A stretch of 11,644 bases of DNA from an uncultured Bacilli bacterium (GTDB lineage Bacteria; Bacillota_I; Bacilli_A; RF39; UBA660), in NCBI GenBank assembly GCA_947631285.1, contig CANRKS010000023.1, positions 1 through 11,644 of the forward strand. The letters run 5' to 3'. Of the stretch, positions 1 through 6,369 are shown piece after piece. Under the pieces are notes generated by a model. It saw only the letters and a list, made by a program, of their open reading frames with translations, searched no databases and was not told the DNA's origin. The translations under genes were made by a program, and so were the position numbers. How positions within the stretch are numbered: position 1 is the first letter of the stretch; each line of letters opens with the position of its first letter.

Positions 1-11
1 ACTTCATTCAT
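1..11 (-). CDS. 5' end of a divergent gene leaving the left edge (partial)
   Basis: On the reverse strand an ATG at 11-9 opens a frame reading M-N-E before the window ends. It is preceded, at about 4 nt, by an SD-like stretch at 24-16 (AGAGATGAT, one mismatch to the AGAGGTGAT part of the anti-SD complement) and further upstream by a good promoter. Only three full codons are visible, so the product cannot be named. The call rests on the signals, not on protein similarity. Confidence 0.35.
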
Positions 12-29
12 TTTTATCATCTCTTTTTT

Positions 30-58
30 ATAATATCATTTTTTGTCTCTTTAATCAA
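30..58 (-). promoter_or_regulatory. Divergent sigma-A-type promoter, leftward
   Basis: Read on the reverse strand: -35 TTGATT (58-53), 17-nt spacer, -10 TATTAT (35-30) with an extended TG one base upstream. A start site near 23 would give a very short leader ahead of the ATG at 11-9. It lies back to back with the topA promoter, with about 25 nt between the two -35 boxes. Confidence 0.45.
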
Positions 59-83
59 TATGGTCTAACATAGATAATTAAAG

Positions 84-112
84 TTGACATTAAAATAATT
101 TCAGTGTATAAA
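84..112 (+). promoter_or_regulatory. topA promoter
   Basis: A perfect -35 TTGACA (84-89), 17-nt spacer, and -10 TATAAA (107-112). Transcription should start around 118-120. That places the ATG at 119 at or before the mRNA 5' end and leaves about 20 nt of leader before the TTG at 140. No operator or leader hairpin was seen. Confidence 0.75.
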
Positions 113-124
113 ATATAAATGAAT

Positions 125-133
125 GGATGTGAT
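125..133 (+). promoter_or_regulatory. Ribosome binding site deciding the topA start
   Basis: GGATGTGAT matches the anti-SD complement GGAGGTGAT at 8 of 9 positions and ends 6 nt before TTG 140-142. No SD lies upstream of the alternative ATG at 119. This favours the TTG start, although an ATG about 6 nt after the -10 box could in principle be used on a leaderless mRNA. Confidence 0.55.
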
Positions 134-139
134 TATTGC

Positions 140-2167
140 TTGAAAAATGTTGTCATTGTAGAGTCTCCCGCTAAAAGTAAAACAATTGAAAAATATTTAG
201 CTGGTGAATATAAAGTAGTATCTTCTAAAGGCCATATTAGAGATTTAGCCACTTCAGGTAAATATGGTTTAGGAGTTGATTTAGAAAATGATTTTAAACC
301 CAATTATGTTGTTATAAAGGGTAAGACAAAAGATGTAAAAGCTTTAAAAAAATTAGTTAGTGAAGCTGATCATGTCTATCTGGCAACTGACCCTGATAGA
401 GAAGGAGAAATTATTTCTTGGCATTTAAAAGAAGAATTAGATATTCCTGAAGATAAATATGATCGTGTTACTTTTAGAGAAATTACGAAAGATGTTGTTC
501 TTAAGTCTATTAAGGAACATGCGAAAATTGATATGGATTTAGTAAAAGGGGCTGAGACGAGAAGAATTTTAGATCGGATTATTGGATTCCGTTTAAGTAA
601 ATTAATGCAATATAAAACGGGAGGCAAAAGTGCTGGTCGTGTTCAATCTGTTGCTTTAAAATTAATCGTTGATCGAGAAAGAGAAATTTTGGCTTTTGTT
701 CCTAAAGAATATTGGACTATCGAAGCTGATTTTAAAGATTATACCGCGGAACTTTTTAAATATAAAAATAAAGATATCGAAATAAATAGCGAAATGGAAG
801 CTGATGAAATATTGAGTAAGCTTTCTAATTCATTCACCATTAAAGATATTGAAGAAAAAGATCGTAAAAAGGCTGCGAAAGAAGTATTTAGAACTTCAAC
901 TCTTCAACAAATGGCTGCGAGTAAACTAAATTTTGCCGCCTCTAAGACAATGAAAATTGCGCAAAAATTATATGAAGGTGTTGATTTAGCAAGCGAAACA
1001 GTTGGGCTTATTACTTATATGCGTACCGATAGTGTTAGAGTTTCTGATGAATTTATTGGTAGTACTAAAAGTTATATTGAAAAAACTTATGGCAAAGAAT
1101 ATGTAGGTTATGCTAAAGAAGGCAAAAAAAATGCTAATATTCAAGATGCTCATGAAGGAATTAGACCGACTAGTATTTTAAGGACACCCGATAGTATTAA
1201 AGCTTATTTAAGTAGTGATGAATATAAATTATATCGACTTATTTATTTAAGAAGTTTAGCTTCTCTAATGGCTGATGCTAAAGTTAAGGCTACAACTGTA
1301 ACATTTGAAAATAATGATTATCTCTTTAAAACAACGGGTAGTATTTTAACTTTTGATGGTTATTTAAAAGTATATAAAGAATATGAAGAGAATGAAGATA
1401 AAATATTACCTAATTTTAAAGAATACCAAAGTAAGGTAGTGGTGGCTTCAGCGCTTAATAAATATCAACATTTTACTAAACCAGCTAGTCGTTATACAGA
1501 AAGTAGTTTAATTAAAGAATTAGAAAGTTTAGGAATTGGTCGTCCTTCGACTTATGCAACAATTATAAGTACCATTAAAGATCATGATTATGTTAAAGTA
1601 GAAGATAAAAAATTTGTTCCTACGGAAATGGGAATTGAAACAACTGATAAGTTACAAGAATATTTTAGTGACATTATCAATGTTAAATATACCGCTAATA
1701 TGGAAAAAGATTTAGATGATATTGCGGAAGCTAAAAAAGATAATATTAAAGTTTTACATGAATTTTATGATAAATTTGCCCCAATTATGGATGATGCTTT
1801 AAAAAATATGGAAAAGAAATCACCAACCACAACGGGGGAAATTTGTCCTGAATGTGGAGGAGATTTAGTTATTCGCAAAGGCAAATATGGTGAATTTGTG
1901 GCATGTTCTAATTATCCAAAATGTAAGTATATCAAGAAAGAAAAAAAGGAAGAAAAAGAAATAGTTAAATTAGCCGAATGTCCTAAATGCCATAAAGATA
2001 TTGTTGAAAGAAAAACTAAAAGAGGGAAGATTTTCTATGGTTGTTCAGGATATCCTAAATGTGATTATGCCACTTGGTATAAGCCAACCGGAGAAGTATG
2101 TTCAAAATGTGGTAATCTTTTAGTTTTAAAAGGTGGCACTACTATTTGTGAAGAATGTGATAAATAA
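140..2167 (+). CDS. topA: DNA topoisomerase I (type IA)
   Basis: Type IA topoisomerase that relaxes negative supercoils by breaking one strand through a 5'-phosphotyrosyl bond; cytoplasmic, acts on the nucleoid. Numbered from TTG 140 (675 aa, close to the roughly 690 aa usual in Bacillus), the Toprim domain carries Glu8 in VIVESPAK and the acidic triad D84-P-D86-R-E88. The catalytic tyrosine is Y293 in GLITYMRTDS. Three C-terminal four-cysteine zinc ribbons follow: C569/C572/C589/C595, C614/C617/C635/C641 and C654/C657/C670/C673. I chose TTG because MKNVVIVESPAK is the family's usual N-terminus and a good SD precedes it; a start at ATG 119 would add seven residues (MNGCDYC) of no family character. 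It has its own promoter and its own terminator. Confidence 0.96.
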   Translation: MKNVVIVESPAKSKTIEKYLAGEYKVVSSKGHIRDLATSGKYGLGVDLENDFKPNYVVIKGKTKDVKALKKLVSEADHVYLATDPDREGEIISWHLKEELDIPEDKYDRVTFREITKDVVLKSIKEHAKIDMDLVKGAETRRILDRIIGFRLSKLMQYKTGGKSAGRVQSVALKLIVDREREILAFVPKEYWTIEADFKDYTAELFKYKNKDIEINSEMEADEILSKLSNSFTIKDIEEKDRKKAAKEVFRTSTLQQMAASKLNFAASKTMKIAQKLYEGVDLASETVGLITYMRTDSVRVSDEFIGSTKSYIEKTYGKEYVGYAKEGKKNANIQDAHEGIRPTSILRTPDSIKAYLSSDEYKLYRLIYLRSLASLMADAKVKATTVTFENNDYLFKTTGSILTFDGYLKVYKEYEENEDKILPNFKEYQSKVVVASALNKYQHFTKPASRYTESSLIKELESLGIGRPSTYATIISTIKDHDYVKVEDKKFVPTEMGIETTDKLQEYFSDIINVKYTANMEKDLDDIAEAKKDNIKVLHEFYDKFAPIMDDALKNMEKKSPTTTGEICPECGGDLVIRKGKYGEFVACSNYPKCKYIKKEKKEEKEIVKLAECPKCHKDIVERKTKRGKIFYGCSGYPKCDYATWYKPTGEVCSKCGNLLVLKGGTTICEECDK

Positions 2168-2192
2168 CTTGATTAAAAAAATCAAGTTTTTT
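2166..2192 (+). terminator. Intrinsic terminator after topA
   Basis: A perfect 9-bp stem (AACTTGATT at 2166-2174 with AATCAAGTT at 2180-2188) around an A5 loop, followed by a T run reaching 2192. The stem begins inside the topA stop codon (TAA 2165-2167). Because it is A-rich on one side and T-rich on the other, it may also act on - strand transcripts. Confidence 0.85.
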
Positions 2193-2211
2193 CTTATCTA
2201 AGTCTTTCTCT

Positions 2212-2243
2212 AGGCATCTAATTGACATTAGAAGAAATTGCCT
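2212..2243. repeat. Bulged inverted repeat upstream of the 2281 operon
   Basis: TCTAAT (2217-2222) and ATTAGA (2227-2232) form a 6-bp stem with a TGAC loop. AGGCA (2212-2216) and TGCCT (2239-2243) extend it across a 6-nt bulge. It lies between the topA terminator and the extended -10 promoter and overlaps a perfect TTGACA (2222-2227), so it could be an operator. It could also be chance in AT-rich DNA. Confidence 0.35.
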
Positions 2244-2251
2244 CTTAAAAT
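2222..2251 (+). promoter_or_regulatory. Possible second (upstream) promoter of the operon
   Basis: Perfect -35 TTGACA (2222-2227), 18-nt spacer, -10 TAAAAT (2246-2251, five of six matches). If used, the transcript would start near 2258 and have about 23 nt of leader before ATG 2281. It is weaker than the extended -10 promoter just downstream. Confidence 0.35.
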
Positions 2252-2273
2252 ATCTTAATATTTTTGTTATAAT
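2245..2273 (+). promoter_or_regulatory. Extended -10 promoter of the 2281-4677 operon
   Basis: A perfect extended -10, TGTTATAAT (2265-2273), with a modest -35 TTAAAA (2245-2250) at 17 nt. The expected start is about 2280, on or next to the ATG at 2281. The first gene would therefore be translated from a leaderless or nearly leaderless mRNA. The operon appears to run to the terminator at 4665-4689. Confidence 0.7.
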
Positions 2274-2280
2274 TTAAGTG

Positions 2281-2883
2281 ATGGTAATGAAAAAGAAAAA
2301 GTTATTTAAAAATAAAACTCAAATGATTATCTATCTTATCTTATACATTGTCTGTATAGGATTATTTGTCTTTATTGGTAACATTAATTATAAAGATAGT
2401 AGTGAAACAGAATCAAAGAAATTTAGTAATATTTATCATGATGTTCCTGACGAAAATCTTTATGTTTTTGCTAGTGCTACCGATGTTTTAAATATTGTTA
2501 ATGGACGAAGTGGGGTTGTTCTTTTAGGTTTTCCGAAAAATAAATGGACTAAATATACCGCTGTTTATTTAAATGAAGTGGCTATGGAAATGGGAATAGA
2601 CAAGATATATTACTATGATTTTTTGGCTGATCGTGATGAATCAAATGGCACATATGAAACCATTGTAAATAAGCTTAATGTTTATACTTCAGTCAGTGAC
2701 GAAGGGAAAACAGATTTAAATGCTCCCACAGTATTAATAGTAAAAGAGGGAGAAGTTATTGCTTATTTCGATGAAACAGCAATTATTAAAGGTAATACTA
2801 CTCCAGAAGATTATTATACAGAAAATGCCATTGCTTTAACTAAGAATATGTTTAAAAAAGCCTTAGAAGATTATATTAAATGA
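2281..2883 (+). CDS. Membrane-anchored thioredoxin-fold protein lacking the CxxC pair
   Basis: 200 aa. A basic N-terminus (KKKKLFKNK) is followed by one hydrophobic helix (about residues 15-35), so the rest should lie outside the cell. The external part reads as a thioredoxin fold: strand GVVLLGF, a helix, strand KIYYYDF, then NAPTVLIVKEGEVIAYF with the cis-proline loop at P149. At the redox site (G83-F-P-K-N-K-W-T) there is no cysteine; the usual CxxC falls on N87 and T90. The only cysteine in the protein is in the membrane helix. It is thus probably a non-redox binding or structural relative. In-frame starts at GTG 2278 and ATG 2287 are possible; 2281 sits 7 nt after the -10 box, and no proper SD exists. 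It is followed directly by another exported protein. The fold call is by motif only. Confidence 0.72.
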   Translation: MVMKKKKLFKNKTQMIIYLILYIVCIGLFVFIGNINYKDSSETESKKFSNIYHDVPDENLYVFASATDVLNIVNGRSGVVLLGFPKNKWTKYTAVYLNEVAMEMGIDKIYYYDFLADRDESNGTYETIVNKLNVYTSVSDEGKTDLNAPTVLIVKEGEVIAYFDETAIIKGNTTPEDYYTENAIALTKNMFKKALEDYIK

Positions 2884-2892
2884 GGAGTCTAA

Positions 2893-3657
2893 ATGATGGA
2901 AGATGGTTTTAAAAATAAATTTGGTGCAATTCTTTTTGGTTTATTTGTTATTTTCTTAGCCGTGGGAGGATTTTTCTATACAAGATATACCATTACGGAA
3001 ATGAAAGATGATAATAAAAAAGAAAAGGAAGAATATCAAAGTTTTAAAGTAGAAGAAGATAAAGATTACATCTATTATAAAGATGAAGAAACAATTAGTG
3101 AAGAAGGAGAAATCTATTATAAGAATGTCGTTATTAATTTACAAACTCAAGATGTCTTGAATGAAACTTTAGAAAAAGAAAATAAGATTTATAAAGAAAA
3201 TATTCGTTATATAAAAGATGGGGATTTATTAAGTAGTGAACTTAAAAAATATGATTATGATAATATTTATTCTTTAATGTTTAGAGAGTATAAAAATTAT
3301 GAATACAATAATTATGTTAGTTTAGTAGCCAATGATTATAATTTTTCCTGTTTTGATGATATAACTTTTAATAAAACAAAAGGTTATGTATTTGATGTTA
3401 GAACCGGAGAAATAGTTAAAGAAGAAGATCTTCTTTATGAATATCATTTAACAATGGATGAAGTTAAAGCCATTATGAAAACATATTTAGAGGGTAAACA
3501 ATCTAGTGTTGATGGTACTGATGTAATTAAAATTGATGAGACTCTTAATGAATTAAATAATTATAGTTTCTATGTTAATAATTACGGCCATTTATGCATA
3601 ACATATCTTGTCAAAACTACGCAAGTAGATTATAATGAAGATATGGAGGTTAAATAA
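2893..3657 (+). CDS. Membrane-anchored extracytoplasmic protein, possibly DUF3298-like
   Basis: 254 aa. One N-terminal hydrophobic helix (about residues 10-30, AILFGLFVIFLAVGGFF) anchors a highly charged Lys/Glu/Tyr-rich external part. Residues of about 140-245 (YVSLVANDYNF, YVFDVRTGEIVKEEDLL, FYVNNYGHLCITY) recall the DUF3298/RsiV-type domain seen in extracytoplasmic sensor and cell-wall proteins, where 'fDlkTGk...L..lf' and 'fy...gl.i.f' are typical. I see no catalytic motif and assign no function. Its SD GAGGAG (2882-2887) overlaps the TGA of the preceding gene, so the two are translationally coupled. ATG 2896 is equally usable and has slightly better spacing. The end is 2 nt before frr. 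Confidence 0.72.
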   Translation: MMEDGFKNKFGAILFGLFVIFLAVGGFFYTRYTITEMKDDNKKEKEEYQSFKVEEDKDYIYYKDEETISEEGEIYYKNVVINLQTQDVLNETLEKENKIYKENIRYIKDGDLLSSELKKYDYDNIYSLMFREYKNYEYNNYVSLVANDYNFSCFDDITFNKTKGYVFDVRTGEIVKEEDLLYEYHLTMDEVKAIMKTYLEGKQSSVDGTDVIKIDETLNELNNYSFYVNNYGHLCITYLVKTTQVDYNEDMEVK

Positions 3658-3659
3658 TA

Positions 3660-4193
3660 ATGGACTTAAATACCGAAAATAAAATGCAAAAAGCTATTGA
3701 AGCTTTAGATAGTAAGCTTACTTCCATTAGGGCAGGAAGAGCTAATCCCGCTATGCTTAATGGATTAATGGTTGAATATTATGGCAATATGACACCGATT
3801 AATAGTATTGCTAATATTACTGTTCCTGAGGCTAAACAATTATTTGTTAAACCATTTGATCGAAGTGCTTTAAAAAATATTGAAAAGGCCATTAATGAAT
3901 CTAATTTGGGTATTGCTCCCAATAATAATGGAGAGATGATTATTTTAACAGTTCCCGAGCTAACTGAAGATAGAAGAAGAGAATATGTTAAAATGGCTAA
4001 ATCACTTGGTGAAGAAGCTAAGATATCATTAAGGAATATTCGACAAGAAGATAATGATAAAATAAAAAAAGAAGAATTACCAGAAGATGAAGAAAAGCTT
4101 TATTTAGATGATGTTCAAGAATTAATTAATAAATATAATAAAATAGTTGATGAAAAAGTAAAAGAAAAAGAAGAAGAATTAATGAAGTTTTAA
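3660..4193 (+). CDS. frr: Ribosome recycling factor
   Basis: With EF-G, RRF splits the post-termination 70S ribosome. At 177 aa it is slightly shorter than the usual 185. Clear family stretches are LTSIRAGRANPAML, VEYYGNMTPINSIANITVPE, VKPFDRSALKNIEKAI, LTEDRRREYVKMAK, ISLRNIRQEDNDKIKK (holding the conserved arginine of the ribosome-binding helix) and the C-terminal EEELMKF. SD GGAGGT (3645-3650) lies inside the end of the preceding gene, 9 nt before ATG. frr normally follows pyrH and tsf; here it sits instead between genes for membrane-bound proteins of unknown role, so it depends on that operon's promoter. Confidence 0.97.
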   Translation: MDLNTENKMQKAIEALDSKLTSIRAGRANPAMLNGLMVEYYGNMTPINSIANITVPEAKQLFVKPFDRSALKNIEKAINESNLGIAPNNNGEMIILTVPELTEDRRREYVKMAKSLGEEAKISLRNIRQEDNDKIKKEELPEDEEKLYLDDVQELINKYNKIVDEKVKEKEEELMKF

Positions 4194-4209
4194 AAAAGGG
4201 TTGATAATT

Positions 4210-4677
4210 ATGGATAAAAAGGAATTTATAAATATGGATAGCAATTTCCATATACCATTAGTTGTATCTGCATATCTTTTATTAGATGTAATTGCATTGT
4301 TTATACTATGTTTAATTGAAATTGCGGGTGTTAATCATAATATATTATTAATTATAAGTTTAGTATTAGAAGTTATAGCTACATTTATTGTCTCTTTAAA
4401 GGGCAATATAAAATCAGCCATCATTTTTTATATTTTACTTTTAGTGTCACCTGCTTTTTTAAATGTTCTGGCAATGTCAATGATTTTTCTAACTAATAAA
4501 TTACCATTTACGCCAGTTGTGTTACTTTTATTTAGAACTGGTTATACAATAAAAGGAGTAATGCTTGGCGAAACAGTTAGATTATTATTATCATTTAGAT
4601 TACCAGCTTTATTATCCATATTTGTTTGTGTTATTATTAGACTTATTAAAGGTAAAAAGATTAATTCACTTGAGTAG
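4210..4677 (+). CDS. Small multi-pass membrane protein, unknown function
   Basis: 155 aa, strongly hydrophobic, with about four predicted membrane helices (roughly residues 15-38, 44-63, 68-93 and 122-145), short loops and a basic C-terminal tail (RLIKGKKINSLE). I do not recognise a family. ATG 4210 is preferred over TTG 4201; an AAGG at 4196-4199 lies 10 nt upstream. It starts 16 nt after frr and is the last gene of the operon. Its final codons (S-L-E-stop) lie inside the terminator hairpin, with TAG at the loop and 3' arm. It uses ATA for Ile much more than frr or topA, a feature it shares with the next gene. Confidence 0.75.
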   Translation: MDKKEFINMDSNFHIPLVVSAYLLLDVIALFILCLIEIAGVNHNILLIISLVLEVIATFIVSLKGNIKSAIIFYILLLVSPAFLNVLAMSMIFLTNKLPFTPVVLLLFRTGYTIKGVMLGETVRLLLSFRLPALLSIFVCVIIRLIKGKKINSLE

Positions 4678-4687
4678 TGAACTTTTT
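4665..4687 (+). repeat. Direct repeat copy 1 (23 bp, terminator core)
   Basis: Identical over 23 bp to 6357-6379. It begins TTCACTTGAG, ends with a T run, and sits in the same reading frame at both sites, encoding S-L-E-stop. The two copies bracket the surface-protein gene. Confidence 0.9.
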
Positions 4688-4689
4688 TT
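4665..4689 (+). terminator. Terminator closing the 2281-4677 operon, overlapping the stop codon
   Basis: A 6-bp stem (TTCACT 4665-4670 with AGTGAA 4676-4681) around loop TGAGT, then a seven-T run (4683-4689). The TAG stop at 4675-4677 is inside the hairpin. The core recurs exactly at 6357-6379. Confidence 0.75.
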
Positions 4690-4741
4690 ATGCCATTTTA
4701 CATTATTTTTACAGCCCGTACCAACAAAATTTGAGCGAAAA

Positions 4742-4769
4742 TTGACACTGGGGGGGGGTATTATATAAT
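4742..4769 (+). promoter_or_regulatory. Probable phase-variable promoter with a G9 tract in the spacer
   Basis: Perfect -35 TTGACA (4742-4747) and perfect -10 TATAAT (4764-4769) are separated by 16 nt made of CT, nine G (4750-4758) and TATTA. In this AT-rich window no other G run approaches this length; the next longest I noticed is five. A homopolymer of this kind between -35 and -10 changes spacer length by slippage and so switches promoter strength. This allele is one base short of the optimal 17. It drives the surface-protein gene at 4831; transcription should start near 4776. Confidence 0.8.
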
Positions 4770-4790
4770 AACCATATAAAGTAGGAAAGG

Positions 4791-4820
4791 TATTGTTAAT
4801 AATAAAAGTTATTAACAATA
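4791..4820. repeat. Perfect 12-bp inverted repeat in the leader of the surface-protein gene
   Basis: TATTGTTAATAA (4791-4802) and TTATTAACAATA (4809-4820) are exact reverse complements around a 6-nt loop. It lies about 15 nt after the expected transcription start. It separates a purine-rich AGGAAAGG (4783-4790) from AGGAC (4820-4824) just before the start codon. No T run follows, so it is not a terminator. It could be an mRNA-stabilising hairpin, a translation-control element that brings the upstream AGGAAAGG next to the start, or an operator. Confidence 0.8.
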
Positions 4821-4830
4821 GGACATGGTT

Positions 4831-6369
4831 ATGAATGAAGAAAATAGAAAGAAAATATTAATTGGAAGTATAATAGGTGTTATCACTTTAGTAATTGCTG
4901 TAGTCGGAGCAACTTATGCCTTCTTTTCCTTAAATGTAAGTGGAGATACAACAAGCACTAATGTTGATATTGAAACAGGTAATGCTGATGTTGTAACAAT
5001 CGAGCAAGGTGCAGAAAATATCCATATCAATTTAGCAGTTTCTGATATGGCTGAAAATAATCCAAATAAAGCATATTATGCTACCGATACAGATGATAAT
5101 TACAAATTAACTGAAGAAGATGGAACTCTAACATTTGCTACCATAACAGGAAGTAATAAAGAAGCAAGTGATTGTACCGCCAAAGTAACAATCACAATGG
5201 ATACAAGTAATGATTCTATGGGTGAAGCTTTAAAAAATAATGATGCTATTCTTCATTTAGAAAGTGGTGAATATCAAGAAGATATTGACTTATCAACTTT
5301 ACTAACTGAAGGGTCATCTTCCGTCACTGAAGAGGTAGAAGTAGAGATAAGTGTAAGTGAGACTAATTCACCAACTATACAAGGATATTTAAAGGTAAAT
5401 AATACAATAGAAGATCAATCATACTTAGCCGGTAGGACATTAAATATCACGATAACAGTAGATAATTTAGAATGCGGAATTGCTAAAGGATTGCCAGCTA
5501 TAGAACAAATACTAAAATATTCTGAGAGCAGTCACCTTGAAGGAGACCGTTCTTTGAAGAGATTTGTTGGAGAATATACAGAAGTAACAGATAATTTTAT
5601 TTGTTTTGGCACAGACGATATAGAAACATGCAAAAATAATTTAGATCAATACATGTATAGAATCATCAAAATAGATGAGACTAATAATCAAGTAAAAGTA
5701 ATAAAAGCTACTATGCTAGTAAAAGGAACAACACGTACTTTTAGTTGGGGTGGTAAGTATGGTGATAGAGTTACATGGGAAAATTCTGACCCTTACAAAT
5801 TTTTAAACAGTACAGATAGTAGTGAGAGTTACTTTATGGGAAATCCATATTATAGGTATATGCAAGATCAAACCTGGTTTAATTTAATAATAGAACATCC
5901 AACTTGGAATGTTGGAGATTATTACAGTCCTTCCTATCAATCTGCAACTTTAGCCGCTGCTGCTGAATCTAAAGAAACTTTGGAAAACGGTAGTCCAGTA
6001 AGTTTAATGAATATAAGTGATTATTTATCTGCTGGTCCTTTTGATCCTAGTGATGGCCCTAATAATTGGTTGTATATTAAAAACGGCTTAAATGGAGAAT
6101 CAAATACTGGAACTCCGTTAAATGGGGAATTGCAACAGGTGAGCGGTTATGATGAGTTAACTATGACAGGTTTCTCTCACAGTACTGTTAATACCGCTGT
6201 CCATTATATCTCTCATGGTTTCTGGAACCAAAATTACAACACTAGTAAGGGTGCTATTCGACCTGTCTTCTACTTAGACGGAAGTAAGGTTATATTAGGA
6301 GGTCGGGGAACGTTCAAAAGACCTTATTATGTGTATAATTTTAAAGAAAGCATTAGTTCACTTGAGTAG
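4831..6369 (+). CDS. SipW-type signal surface/secreted protein, probably phase-variable
   Basis: 512 aa. MNEENRKKILIG, a hydrophobic stretch, then GATYAFFSLNVSGDT (residues 27-40) is the SipW-cognate signal peptide known from TasA/CotN-type matrix proteins. Residues of about 35-212 form a Thr/Asn/Glu-rich, beta-strand-like region. After E214-C215-G216 a second domain runs to about 505: CFGTDDIETCKNN, YRIIKIDETNNQVKVIKATML, several W-containing segments, and AIRPVFYLDGSKVILGGRGT. This ending recalls the DUF6273/FGE-like domains common in surface proteins of gut Firmicutes. There is no LPxTG motif, and no sipW or sortase gene nearby. ATG 4831 is chosen because AGGA (4820-4823) lies 7 nt upstream; ATG 4825 would add two residues. 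Codon use (many ATA, ACA, GTA) differs from topA, frr and mutS. The C-terminal S-L-E-stop lies inside the terminator. Function is inferred to be surface display or adhesion. Confidence 0.8.
   Translation: MNEENRKKILIGSIIGVITLVIAVVGATYAFFSLNVSGDTTSTNVDIETGNADVVTIEQGAENIHINLAVSDMAENNPNKAYYATDTDDNYKLTEEDGTLTFATITGSNKEASDCTAKVTITMDTSNDSMGEALKNNDAILHLESGEYQEDIDLSTLLTEGSSSVTEEVEVEISVSETNSPTIQGYLKVNNTIEDQSYLAGRTLNITITVDNLECGIAKGLPAIEQILKYSESSHLEGDRSLKRFVGEYTEVTDNFICFGTDDIETCKNNLDQYMYRIIKIDETNNQVKVIKATMLVKGTTRTFSWGGKYGDRVTWENSDPYKFLNSTDSSESYFMGNPYYRYMQDQTWFNLIIEHPTWNVGDYYSPSYQSATLAAAAESKETLENGSPVSLMNISDYLSAGPFDPSDGPNNWLYIKNGLNGESNTGTPLNGELQQVSGYDELTMTGFSHSTVNTAVHYISHGFWNQNYNTSKGAIRPVFYLDGSKVILGGRGTFKRPYYVYNFKESISSLE

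Noticed and set aside
119..139. N-terminal extension of topA from ATG 119
   Set aside because: No SD, it falls at the expected transcription start, and the extra residues do not belong to the family's N-terminus; kept only as a leaderless alternative.
376..627. Reverse-strand open frame inside topA
   Set aside because: It lies opposite the conserved Toprim region of topA and has no start signals; a shadow of the real gene.
1124..1131. A8 tract in topA as a coding phase-variation site
   Set aside because: It encodes Lys codons, and A8 runs are common in AT-rich genes (another at 8623-8630 in mutS). Switching off topA would be harmful.
4134..4139. TATAAT near the end of frr as a promoter for the 4210 gene
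   Set aside because: No -35 at a suitable distance and no extended TG; it is expected by chance in this base composition.
4565..4768. Open frame of 67 codons overlapping the end of the membrane-protein gene
   Set aside because: It runs out of frame through a real gene, the terminator and the G9 promoter, has no SD, and its product has no recognisable character.
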